This document shows positions 36,342-44,056 of a DNA stretch of 64,000 bases, piece after piece. The number at the start of each line of letters is the position of its first letter. Position 1 is the first letter of the stretch. Source of the DNA: Spirochaetota bacterium (GTDB lineage: Bacteria; Spirochaetota; UBA4802; JAFGJZ01); NCBI GenBank assembly GCA_029554345.1, contig JAKPJF010000113.1, forward strand, positions 62,001 through 126,000, given 5' to 3'. A program made the translations under genes and the position numbers. The notes under the pieces were generated by a model that was given only the letters and a program-made list of their open reading frames with translations, was not told the origin of the DNA and made no database searches.

Positions 36342-36860
36342 CTACCTGAAATATTTTTTACTAATACCCATTATTTCTACAGGAAGAAGTCTTTTCGGTT
36401 TTCTGGAATTTATCATTATCATTGTCTCTTTGAAATTGATAGGCATTTTTTCATAAGCTGATTGATGATAAGCCGAAATTCCGTAAAATTCTTTTCCTCT
36501 ATATAAATACTTAAAATAAAAATATCGACAATCCTTGCTTAGATAGTGACCAGTCTCAAGCAGTTCTGCTGTTAAATATTGCCGGTTTTTTATTATATGT
36601 ATCATTATTATCAACTTATACAATACGACTAGACCCAGCAGAGAAAATATTGCTAAAGAAGAAAACAAAAACATTCCCAAATCTTTTGTCGTTATATAAT
36701 CATTATAATGCCTTCCAAACGGAAATTTTTTAAAAATAAGAACCATTAAAATAAAAAATGCATATAAGATAAGACTTATCTTAACAAATATAAAAAACAT
36801 CCAAACAACGGCATCTTTTCGAACGATATGGAATGCGTCTAAAATATTAGAATTGCACAT
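36342..36860 (-). CDS. Two-helix membrane protein, DUF3592-like
   Basis: The protein (172 residues) has two or three hydrophobic segments in its first 90 residues, then a small soluble domain with a conserved-looking strand (FYFKYLYRGKEFYGISAYHQ). The pattern resembles DUF3592-type membrane proteins, but weakly. It is AT-rich and the last of a run of seven small minus-strand genes. It follows the DUF2251-like lipoprotein by four bases. Confidence 0.6.
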   Translation of the reverse strand: MCNSNILDAFHIVRKDAVVWMFFIFVKISLILYAFFILMVLIFKKFPFGRHYNDYITTKDLGMFLFSSLAIFSLLGLVVLYKLIIMIHIIKNRQYLTAELLETGHYLSKDCRYFYFKYLYRGKEFYGISAYHQSAYEKMPINFKETMIMINSRKPKRLLPVEIMGISKKYFR

Positions 36861-36864
36861 CGTT

Positions 36865-37368
36865 TTATTTCCCGTTTGTTTTAAAAGTTTTCATCAACTG
36901 TTCATATTTTATATCATTCCACTTGTGTCCTTCGGGGGACCAATCCATTCCGGCTTGCAGCGGAGGCAGACCTGATTTGCAGAATCCGTATTTATCATTG
37001 AAATTAATAACTGCTTGAGGCTGATTGTTTAAATAAACTACAACGCTCAGCCCGTTATTTAACCAGCAGAATGAAAGATCGACAGGTTTTCCGGTATCGG
37101 GATTATTTTTTATTTCATAAGTGATTAGCATGTCGCGCAAAGGCATTGAGCTATGAGACTTATCGGTAACCCACAATTCGCCGCTATTTCCGTTATCCAA
37201 AAACGTAATCCAGTAATCCGGATATCGCGGTGAGTTTGAATCTATTGTTTTATTCTCTCCGATAATTATAGTAGCGGTTTTAGAGAATGTACTTTCTGAT
37301 GATATTTTTCTGCGCGTTCCTCCGGTGCATGAAACGAGCAGCAGCAGAAGAATGTAAAATAATTTCAT
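36865..37368 (-). CDS. Small lipoprotein, DUF2251-like
   Basis: This 167-residue protein has a lipobox (LLVSC) and a soluble domain with FCWLNNGLSVVVYLNNQPQAVINFNDKYGFCKSG and a C-terminal WSPEGHKWN, which I associate with DUF2251. The function is unknown; similar small proteins occur in arrays of immunity genes. AGGTG precedes the ATG. Part of the minus-strand run. Confidence 0.6.
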   Translation of the reverse strand: MKLFYILLLLLVSCTGGTRRKISSESTFSKTATIIIGENKTIDSNSPRYPDYWITFLDNGNSGELWVTDKSHSSMPLRDMLITYEIKNNPDTGKPVDLSFCWLNNGLSVVVYLNNQPQAVINFNDKYGFCKSGLPPLQAGMDWSPEGHKWNDIKYEQLMKTFKTNGK

Positions 37369-37471
37369 TTTTCTTCACCTCGGGATTTATTTCTCTATAT
37401 CGGAATTATTGAGTTCAAATGGGGTTTGTTGTTATTCAATATCTCTTCCGCGCATTCGAACGCGCTTGAAT

Positions 37472-37966
37472 TCATGAGCCGATGGTTCCGATCAGCGCAT
37501 AATCATTCTCAAACCATTTGCATTTCAAATGTATTATCATGTGCTGTGGATATTTGAATTTACCACCTATCTGCTTTTCCTTGTCATCTACTATGCTTAT
37601 CTGGAGTACTTCCCAGGTCTTTCCGTCTTCTGATAAGAACATTACATTATGATCAACCTTATATTTGTATTCTATCCTCGTGCCAGATATAGATATTGTT
37701 GGAGAATCTATATTAGAATCTGAAACAATAATTCTATCTTGAGCCCAAATAATTTTTCCATTTTTAATCGATTTATTATTCGCAATTTTATTCTTTGTTA
37801 TAATATTGTTAGACACTCCCATTTCGCTCATATCTAATTGCGTTGGATCGATATAGGCCGCTTTGCCGTCAATAAAAACAACTCCCCATTTCGTTTCTTC
37901 CTTAGCGGAAGCAATGCAGAAAATAATTATGAAAGCAAATAAGATCAGAATCGTTTTTAATTTCAT
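37472..37966 (-). CDS. Exported protein of unknown function
   Basis: This 164-residue protein has a signal peptide (ILILFAFIIIFCIASA) and a beta-rich body (WGVVFIDGKAAYI, VDHNVMFLSEDGKTWEVLQISI). No known family is recognised. GGAGG precedes the ATG. It is AT-rich and part of the small-gene run. Confidence 0.65.
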   Translation of the reverse strand: MKLKTILILFAFIIIFCIASAKEETKWGVVFIDGKAAYIDPTQLDMSEMGVSNNIITKNKIANNKSIKNGKIIWAQDRIIVSDSNIDSPTISISGTRIEYKYKVDHNVMFLSEDGKTWEVLQISIVDDKEKQIGGKFKYPQHMIIHLKCKWFENDYALIGTIGS

Positions 37967-37987
37967 TTTGTCCTCCTTAATTGATTT

Positions 37988-38287
37988 TTATTTATAATAG
38001 AATTCGTCTTTGATGATCATAATCAAAACAAATGTTAAAAAAATGAAAAGGAATAGTCCAGTTAGGCCATGTTTGAAATCGTTATTTAATATATCTTTCT
38101 TATCTTTTCCAATAATATATGAAATAATGAAATTAACTGCTAAAGGAATTACAATAATCCAGGTCCAAACAAGATTGACAATTTTAGGCTTTTGCGGATA
38201 CAGTATAAAAATACTAATCGCACTTCCGATAATTGAGAAGTAAATAATAAACCATGCTATGCCTAATATTTTCTTGCTGGTTTTCAT
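37988..38287 (-). CDS. Small three-helix membrane protein
   Basis: The 99-residue protein has three hydrophobic segments separated by short charged turns (IIGKDKKDILNNDF). There is no recognised family. It lies seven bases upstream of nothing known; its ATG has no clear ribosome-binding site. Immunity proteins to pore-forming or membrane toxins often look like this, but this is only context. Confidence 0.5.
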   Translation of the reverse strand: MKTSKKILGIAWFIIYFSIIGSAISIFILYPQKPKIVNLVWTWIIVIPLAVNFIISYIIGKDKKDILNNDFKHGLTGLFLFIFLTFVLIMIIKDEFYYK

Positions 38288-38293
38288 TTTTTA

Positions 38294-38671
38294 CTAAAAC
38301 TTCTTCTGAATAATTTTATATATTTTCGAAACTTCCCATATCGGCAAATGTTTATCATCAAGAAAAGGTCCGGAGGTATTAATTGCAACATGTTCATAAG
38401 GAACACCTTTTGATTCTTCGGGCGTTTCTATGCAAATCAGTAATTTCTTTTTGTAAATACCATATAAGGAAACATTTACCCAGGAAAATCCTTGATGAAG
38501 AATCCGTTCAAACTTTTTATGAAATTCTGATATTGCCGTAAAATAAATTTCAGATATTTCTTTTTTATCTTTATCTATGAAATTATATTCTATGATCAGA
38601 TAATCATCGTATTCCGGAATAGATTCAAAAGAGCCGGTAATTCCTTTTATGATCAATTCAAGTTTTGTCAT
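38294..38671 (-). CDS. Small soluble protein, immunity-like by context
   Basis: The start is ATG 38671, with GGTG eight bases upstream; codons before it are unlikely to be translated. The 125-residue acidic protein alternates strands and helices (LELIIKGITGSFESI, FERILHQGFSWVNVSLYGIYKKKLLICIETPE). I do not recognise a family. Its size, AT richness and neighbours are those of orphan immunity genes. Confidence 0.55.
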   Translation of the reverse strand: MTKLELIIKGITGSFESIPEYDDYLIIEYNFIDKDKKEISEIYFTAISEFHKKFERILHQGFSWVNVSLYGIYKKKLLICIETPEESKGVPYEHVAINTSGPFLDDKHLPIWEVSKIYKIIQKKF

Positions 38672-38727
38672 TATTATCACCAAAACAAATAACTTTAAAA
38701 CTTCCTATAGAATATGTCAAAGAAGAA

Positions 38728-38940
38728 TTATTCTATAAATATGATATTGTTTTCGACCGGTACGCTCGGGTTATTGCACTCATAAATTGAGTATGTTATG
38801 AAAAGAACATAGAAGATAATAGCAAACCATTTAATGACATTCAAAGAATCTTTTAATCCGTTGCCGTGTAGTATATTTTGTAAAAAAATAAGAGGTAAAA
38901 CAATAAAAGTGAAACCTAGAAGCGTGTATAATGTTTCCAT
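38728..38940 (-). CDS. Small two-helix membrane protein
   Basis: The 70-residue protein has two hydrophobic helices (about 5-22 and 38-56) and a short polar tail. No family recognised. It is part of the AT-rich run of small minus-strand genes. Confidence 0.45.
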   Translation of the reverse strand: METLYTLLGFTFIVLPLIFLQNILHGNGLKDSLNVIKWFAIIFYVLFITYSIYECNNPSVPVENNIIFIE

Positions 38941-38987
38941 TTAATCCTTCTTTATTCATCAGATTAAGGTCATACTCTCATTAATAA

Positions 38988-39656
38988 TTATTGATTAAGT
39001 AAATCTTTTAAATTAATTATTTCATCAAATAAGTCTTTCATGTTTTCGTTGTAATGTGTAGGTATAATAACTATGCATTTATTTTCCTTTAGAAATTCCA
39101 AAATGGATTTCAGCCATAGATTCTTGTACATCATGATTACTTCAGGCTTTATCCAATATGAAGAAAATACTTTTTTGTTATTCATGTAGCCGATAGCAGC
39201 ACTAAGACGCCATTTCTCTCCGCTATACGTTGAATAATTTCTCGACATTCTCTCTGTTGTTAAACAGAAAATATTTATCAATTCATCAATGCTTGAAATT
39301 GTTTTAGAAGCCTTTAAACTATCATTTATAATATAAAAAACGCTTTTCTGAGGGAGTCTTATTCCGAGCAAATATTTCTCATAACCAGTAAAGCCTATAG
39401 TGCAACCTATCTTTTTTAATTCAGAATCTGAGATGTGATTATCGTCTAAAAAAATATTACCTTTATCTGATTTAATTTTTCCAGTTAGTATCCAGCTAAT
39501 ACCCCAACAATCATCTTCCAATAAAGTATCTAGGCAGTATATTTTACCAAATTGTAAGTTAGTAGAAAAATTATTTATTTCTTGATAAGTCTTGCCGGAC
39601 GTAAAATGCTTGATAATTCCATTATATGAAATGTTTTGCAATGATATAGATTTCAT
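38988..39656 (-). CDS. ABC-ATPase-like protein lacking Walker A
   Basis: About 222 residues follow the layout of an ABC ATPase: SISLQNISYNGIIKHF, an entry at GKIYCLDTLLEDD, GNIFLDDNHISDSELKKIGCTIGFT, a signature-like YSGEKWRLSAAIGYM and an H-loop-like VIIPTHYNE. The Walker A (GxxGxGK) is gone: the segment where it should be reads LDTLLEDDCWGI. The Walker B Asp-Glu is also missing (KPEVIMM). It cannot hydrolyse ATP by the usual route. ATG 39656 with GGAAG upstream is preferred over ATG 39668. No permease is adjacent. It may be a structural paralogue serving a defence or immunity role. Confidence 0.65.
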   Translation of the reverse strand: MKSISLQNISYNGIIKHFTSGKTYQEINNFSTNLQFGKIYCLDTLLEDDCWGISWILTGKIKSDKGNIFLDDNHISDSELKKIGCTIGFTGYEKYLLGIRLPQKSVFYIINDSLKASKTISSIDELINIFCLTTERMSRNYSTYSGEKWRLSAAIGYMNNKKVFSSYWIKPEVIMMYKNLWLKSILEFLKENKCIVIIPTHYNENMKDLFDEIINLKDLLNQ

Positions 39657-39782
39657 ATTTTCTTCCATTCATCAGTTTTCTAAAAAATCAGCTTGGTTAT
39701 TAGATTGTTCCAACTGTTCGGTCTTTAAAATAATCTTTTAGTATAAATCAATATTTAATTGCTGAAAAAGTTTTGCCTTTAT

Positions 39783-40727
39783 TCACATCGAAAACAACCG
39801 GTATGCGTTCAGCGTGCACCACTTGTCGGGTTTGCCTTTTTTTATGCCGAGCAGTGAATGTACCGTTCCGTGAGTGTCGGCTTCGAGTTGAAACTTGCCG
39901 GATAAGTTTTGTTTAGAAACTATTTTATTGAAGTAAGGAATTATTCCGTCGTTGAGCTGGTTTTCTTCGGCAAGAAGTTTAAGTATAGAAAGTAAATCCG
40001 TCTGTGACAAAACCGGATATATTATTTTTGAGAAATCATCATTGCAGTAAATTCCCTTGTGTTCATTTTTTAGAGTGAAAACTGCGTTTTTCAGGAATTT
40101 GATTCCTTTTTTAATTTCCAGATGATATTTATTGTAGATGTTCTTGTAAGGAGCAAGCGCTCCTAATACGCATGCTGTAGCGATTATGCTTGATGAAAAC
40201 TTTTCGTTTTCTTCGTGCAAAAGTCCCCTGCCGGTTTTTCCGGTAAAATAAAGTTTGATGCTGTCTTTGAATCCCGCAACAGGTGAGTAGATCCATCCTC
40301 CGTCATGGCGCTGAATTGATAATAGCCAGTCCGCGCATGTGTGGATTTCATCACCGGTGTAACCGCTTTTTATGAGTGATCTTAATATTGAACCCGTCCA
40401 TCCCGCGCATGGAGTCAGCGGTTTCCATTCGGGTGAAAATCCTTTTCCTTCAACAAATGATTTTTCAATTATTCTTTTGATTAGCGGCTGAATGAAGCTT
40501 TCTTCGGCGCGCATTGCGCTTTCTGCGGCAAAAGTAAAATATAGAATATAAGAATTCAGAGACTTGAAGGATTTGCTGTTGAAAGTTTTTTCGAAATATG
40601 CTGCCGCTTCTTCGTAAGAAACGGAATAATCTTCGTGAAATATTTCTGTGACGGTGAGGTTTCTGATTATAGGATCATTTCTTTCTAGCAGCCAGTCGAT
40701 GACGGGCTGCTTAAAATAAGGATTCAT
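39783..40727 (-). CDS. Terpenoid-cyclase/prenyltransferase-fold (alpha/alpha toroid) protein
   Basis: This 314-residue helical protein has repeats like those of squalene-hopene cyclases and prenyltransferases: GYTGDEIHTCADWLLSIQRHDGGWIYSP matches the QW-type repeat (Q-x3-G-G-W). The DxDD catalytic motif is absent, and the length is half that of a cyclase, so a non-cyclase role is likely. There is no signal peptide. It overlaps the upstream TPR gene by four bases. Confidence 0.65.
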   Translation of the reverse strand: MNPYFKQPVIDWLLERNDPIIRNLTVTEIFHEDYSVSYEEAAAYFEKTFNSKSFKSLNSYILYFTFAAESAMRAEESFIQPLIKRIIEKSFVEGKGFSPEWKPLTPCAGWTGSILRSLIKSGYTGDEIHTCADWLLSIQRHDGGWIYSPVAGFKDSIKLYFTGKTGRGLLHEENEKFSSSIIATACVLGALAPYKNIYNKYHLEIKKGIKFLKNAVFTLKNEHKGIYCNDDFSKIIYPVLSQTDLLSILKLLAEENQLNDGIIPYFNKIVSKQNLSGKFQLEADTHGTVHSLLGIKKGKPDKWCTLNAYRLFSM

Positions 40728-41443
40728 TTCGCTGTAAATTTTCCGAGATTTGCCTGAATCGCCGGATTTGTTTTATCGGCTTCGGCAGCTTTCTTTATCA
40801 TTTCTGCAGCTTTGTCTTTTTTGCCCTGCGCAAAATAGCTTGCAGCAAAGTTATTCATAATTTCCGGAGAAGAAGGGTTTACTGAATAAGCTGTTGCGAA
40901 CGCGATTTCCGCTTCGGGATATTTTTTAAGCATCATGAATGTTTTTCCAAGTTCATTCCACGCCGCGTACATTTCAAAATCGGCAGAAGTCGCTTTTTCA
41001 AAAAGTTCCTTTGCGCCCCAGAAGTTTCCGAGACCGTAACGGGCTTTTCCTATTATAAAATAAGCCATGGCATTGTTTTTTTCTTTCTCGGCGATTTTCT
41101 GACCGACTCTTACAGCATCGTTATATTTTTTCATTTCAAGATAAACGAGACAGACGTCAATCATCGCGTTTGTGTCATTCGGTCTTATCTGAAGGCATCT
41201 TCCGAGATGAGAGAGCGCGTTTTCGTATCTTTTCATTTTCCAGTGATTATGACCTGCAAGAAAACGGAGTTTGTAGTTGGGAGAATCTGCAGTCATGTCT
41301 TTGGCGGCATCAAGTTCTTCTGCAATTACCTTTAAAGAGTCATCGTATTTGCCTTCCGTAAAAAGCTTGAGAGCGGAATTGTAGTCTGCAAATAAAGGAA
41401 AAGCCGTGATGCAGAAAATTACCGGAAAAATGATCTTTTTCAT
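40724..41443 (-). CDS. Exported TPR-repeat protein
   Basis: The start is ATG 41443, with GGGG upstream. A signal peptide (IIFPVIFCITAFPLFA) is followed by about six TPRs, for example DTNAMIDVCLVYLEMKKYNDAV and AWNELGKTFMMLKKYPEAEIAF. It is a periplasmic adaptor. Its end overlaps the toroid gene; the two are co-translated. Confidence 0.85.
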   Translation of the reverse strand: MKKIIFPVIFCITAFPLFADYNSALKLFTEGKYDDSLKVIAEELDAAKDMTADSPNYKLRFLAGHNHWKMKRYENALSHLGRCLQIRPNDTNAMIDVCLVYLEMKKYNDAVRVGQKIAEKEKNNAMAYFIIGKARYGLGNFWGAKELFEKATSADFEMYAAWNELGKTFMMLKKYPEAEIAFATAYSVNPSSPEIMNNFAASYFAQGKKDKAAEMIKKAAEADKTNPAIQANLGKFTAK

Positions 41444-41566
41444 TATAATACCCCTTGAACATGAAAAGCATCGGCTTTTGGCGGTCAAAGCGTCAAGAAA
41501 TTTTTGGTTTGACCTGAGCTCATCTCAATTTTTGAATAAGACAGGCATTGCCGTTAGAGGGTCATT

Positions 41567-42379
41567 ATGAAATTTAAATTTTGTCTGATTGCTTTATCTT
41601 TTTGTTTTATTTCTTCGGTTGTTTATTCCGTACAGAAAAGCCCCCATAATCTAAATGCTGAACCTGTTGAGGGAACTCAGGGCCGTTATTTTCCGGCTAT
41701 AAAGTTTAAATCGATAGACAGCGTTTCTGTAAGCACAATGCTTCCTGCTGAATCTCTCGGTAGAAAGCGTGAGACGATTATACTGCCGCGTAATCAATGG
41801 ATTTACGATGATAAAACAGGTTTGATAGAAGTTAAGAGAAAAATTGATAATTCCGCATATATTGTGAGGGCGGAAGGAAAGTTTGAGACGCCGCTATGCG
41901 TAATGGTTACAGGCGGTGAAAAAGCTTCTAATATTAGATTTGTTTGTAACGGAAAAATCGGAAAGGCGGGTACAGATTATTCATATGATGAGAAAAAGAA
42001 TGAGATAAAACTGATTTTGTGCGTTAAAGGTGATGAAAAATACATGCTTCAGTATTCAACATCGAAAGGCGCCTGCAGTATCGGGTCTATGAGCTCTGCT
42101 GATATGACAAGAGAAATCCGCGCATATTTTGAATGGCCGTTAGACGGAAATGCTACCGCAATTGATGATTCCTGCCGTAAATTCAGTTCCAAAAATGTTT
42201 CATTCAAAGGTGTATGGCTTGTTCAGCTTCTTCCTAAAAATAACGGCTATTTCGGAAAAGATATAATAAATGACTTCAAGTGGGATGCTGTCTCAAATGT
42301 TTTGATACTTTCTGAGCCCGTTGACACCGATAAATATGATGTTTATATTTTCGGAGAAGAGAAAAGTCAGGATAATTAA
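41567..42379 (+). CDS. Exported protein of unknown function
   Basis: This 270-residue protein has a clear signal peptide and a beta-rich body of two similar segments: RETIILPRNQWIYDDKTGLIEV and later FGKDIINDFKWDAVSNVLILSEPVDTDKYDVYIFGEE, each with an Asp-x-x-x-Gly turn and the W-x-Y/x-D pattern. No family recognised. GAGGG precedes the ATG. It stands before the redox genes but is 46 bases away. Confidence 0.7.
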   Translation: MKFKFCLIALSFCFISSVVYSVQKSPHNLNAEPVEGTQGRYFPAIKFKSIDSVSVSTMLPAESLGRKRETIILPRNQWIYDDKTGLIEVKRKIDNSAYIVRAEGKFETPLCVMVTGGEKASNIRFVCNGKIGKAGTDYSYDEKKNEIKLILCVKGDEKYMLQYSTSKGACSIGSMSSADMTREIRAYFEWPLDGNATAIDDSCRKFSSKNVSFKGVWLVQLLPKNNGYFGKDIINDFKWDAVSNVLILSEPVDTDKYDVYIFGEEKSQDN

Positions 42380-42424
42380 TTTGCCAATAAATGAATTTTG
42401 TGCGATAATATATGAGAGGTTGCG

Positions 42425-42706
42425 ATGAATACGATTAAAGTTGAAGGAACTGATAAGGGACATGTGCTTCTTCTCGGTTTGAGTACCTGCATCTGGTGCA
42501 AAAAGACCAAGGAATTTCTTGAGTCCAATAATGTTCAGTTTGAATATGTTTTTGTGGATCTTCTCGAATCCGAAGAAAAAGATAAAGTTAAGGAAACACT
42601 CAAGAAATGGAATCCGGCATGTTCGTATCCAACTCTTGTTCTTAATAATTCCTCGTGCGTAGTCGGATTTGACGAAGAGAAAATCAAGCTGGAGCTTTTA
42701 ATATGA
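42425..42706 (+). CDS. Glutaredoxin-like protein
   Basis: The 93-residue thioredoxin fold has the redox motif CIWC (Cys22, Cys25) and the cis-Pro in SYPTLVLN. The motif differs from the glutaredoxin CPYC and is more like the partner proteins of ferredoxin:disulfide reductases. It overlaps the FTR gene by four bases, which makes a functional pair very likely: the FTR-like enzyme reduces this disulfide. Confidence 0.88.
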   Translation: MNTIKVEGTDKGHVLLLGLSTCIWCKKTKEFLESNNVQFEYVFVDLLESEEKDKVKETLKKWNPACSYPTLVLNNSSCVVGFDEEKIKLELLI

Positions 42707-43200
42707 GTTCAGAAGTTTCGGAAAAAGAAATAGAGGATCTTTATAAAAAGATCAAATCCGCGGCTGATTCAGGTGGTTATATTCTTAATCCCGATAATTC
42801 ATTCACGCTTGCCCTGATCGAAGGGCTCATCGTAAACGAAAAACGTTACGGATATCAAGCTTGCCCGTGCCGTTTGGCTTCGGGAACAAAAAATGAAGAC
42901 CTTGACATAATATGCCCATGCGACTACAGAGATCAGGATATCAATGAGTTCGGAGCCTGTTACTGCGCTTTATATGTGAACAAGGCTGTTGCTGAAGGAA
43001 AGCAGAAGCTTAAGCCTGTTCCGGAAAGGAGAAGTGCGGAAAGAAAGGATTCATCTGCGGAAACGGTTTCAACAGCGAATTTAAAATATCCCGTTTGGCG
43101 TTGTACTGTATGCGGATATATTTGCGCGAGAACCAATCCGCCGGAAATATGTCCTATTTGCAAGGTTCCGAAGGAAAGATTTGAAATATTTATGAAATAA
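42703..43200 (+). CDS. Ferredoxin:thioredoxin-reductase-like protein fused to rubredoxin
   Basis: The 165-residue protein has the FTR catalytic set CPC (54-56), CPC (71-73) and CYC (86-88) that holds a 4Fe-4S cluster beside the active disulfide. A linker of about 40 residues, rich in Arg, Glu and Ser, leads to a rubredoxin-like domain with WRCTVCGY (Cys134, Cys137) and CPICKVPKERFE (Cys150, Cys153). The rubredoxin takes the place of a separate ferredoxin as electron donor or relay. The reaction is electron transfer from a carrier to the disulfide of a thioredoxin-fold partner, here most likely the adjacent glutaredoxin-like protein. Confidence 0.9.
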   Translation: MSSEVSEKEIEDLYKKIKSAADSGGYILNPDNSFTLALIEGLIVNEKRYGYQACPCRLASGTKNEDLDIICPCDYRDQDINEFGACYCALYVNKAVAEGKQKLKPVPERRSAERKDSSAETVSTANLKYPVWRCTVCGYICARTNPPEICPICKVPKERFEIFMK

Positions 43201-43209
43201 GGAAGAAAC

Positions 43210-44037
43210 ATGAAAAAAGTCATTGCTTTATGTCTTGTGATGCTTGCTCTTGAATGCACAGCAAAAAAAATCGATTATAAGGATACTATGTACGCAGAAA
43301 TTGTCACAAACCACGGAAAAATCAAACTCGAGCTCTGGCACTCGAAAACACCTATTACGGTAGAAAATTTTGTCGGACTTGCTTCAGGAACAAAAGAGTG
43401 GACTCATCCTGTTTCGGGTGAAAAACTCAAGAAGAAGTATTATGACGGTCTCATTTTCCACAGAGTTATAAAGGATTTTATGATTCAGGGCGGATGTCCT
43501 CTCGGAAAAGGAACCAGCGGTCCCGGCTACAACTTCGAAGACGAATGTTTTGATAAAAGCAAGGCAACAGAAATTAAGGGGAATTTTACGACTGATGAAG
43601 AGGCGATGCTTGTTTTCAATCAGATTCTTCTTCCTTACTTTCAGGCAAACGGAGCCAATGCGGATAAAGAGCTTCTTGCCATTGTAAACGAATGCCAGCA
43701 GAAACAGTCTGCAAAACCGCTTACAAAACATCCGGTTGAATTTTATAAGGAAAAAACAAAGATAAACGCTGCCGTAATGACGGGCGGAGAACTTATCGCG
43801 AAAATTGAATACGGAACAATATGCATGGCTAATGCCGGACCTAACACAAACGGTTCGCAGTTTTTTATCGTTACCAAAAAAGACGGTTGTGACTGGCTGA
43901 ACGGAAAGCATACTGTTTTCGGAAAAGTTATCGAAGGAATGGATGTTGTCGAGAAAATTCAGTCTCTCAAAACAGCTCCTGGAGATAAGCCTGTTGAAGA
44001 TGCTGTTATAGAAGAAATTAATATTCTGGATAAGTAA
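43210..44037 (+). CDS. Peptidyl-prolyl cis-trans isomerase (cyclophilin) with large insertion, exported
   Basis: The protein (275 residues) has an N-terminal signal-like segment, possibly a lipobox (ALEC). The cyclophilin core is split: the first part has YYDGLIFHRVIKDFMIQGGCPLGKGTSGPGYNFEDE; the second has GTICMANAGPNTNGSQFFIVTK and WLNGKHTVFGKV. Between them lie about 80 residues (roughly 120-200) that are Lys/Asn-rich and helical, where the ordinary fold has a short loop. The active-site Arg, Phe and Gln are kept. AAGGAAG precedes the ATG. Confidence 0.9.
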   Translation: MKKVIALCLVMLALECTAKKIDYKDTMYAEIVTNHGKIKLELWHSKTPITVENFVGLASGTKEWTHPVSGEKLKKKYYDGLIFHRVIKDFMIQGGCPLGKGTSGPGYNFEDECFDKSKATEIKGNFTTDEEAMLVFNQILLPYFQANGANADKELLAIVNECQQKQSAKPLTKHPVEFYKEKTKINAAVMTGGELIAKIEYGTICMANAGPNTNGSQFFIVTKKDGCDWLNGKHTVFGKVIEGMDVVEKIQSLKTAPGDKPVEDAVIEEINILDK

Positions 44038-44056
44038 TTCGGCGGCAGGATAAATT

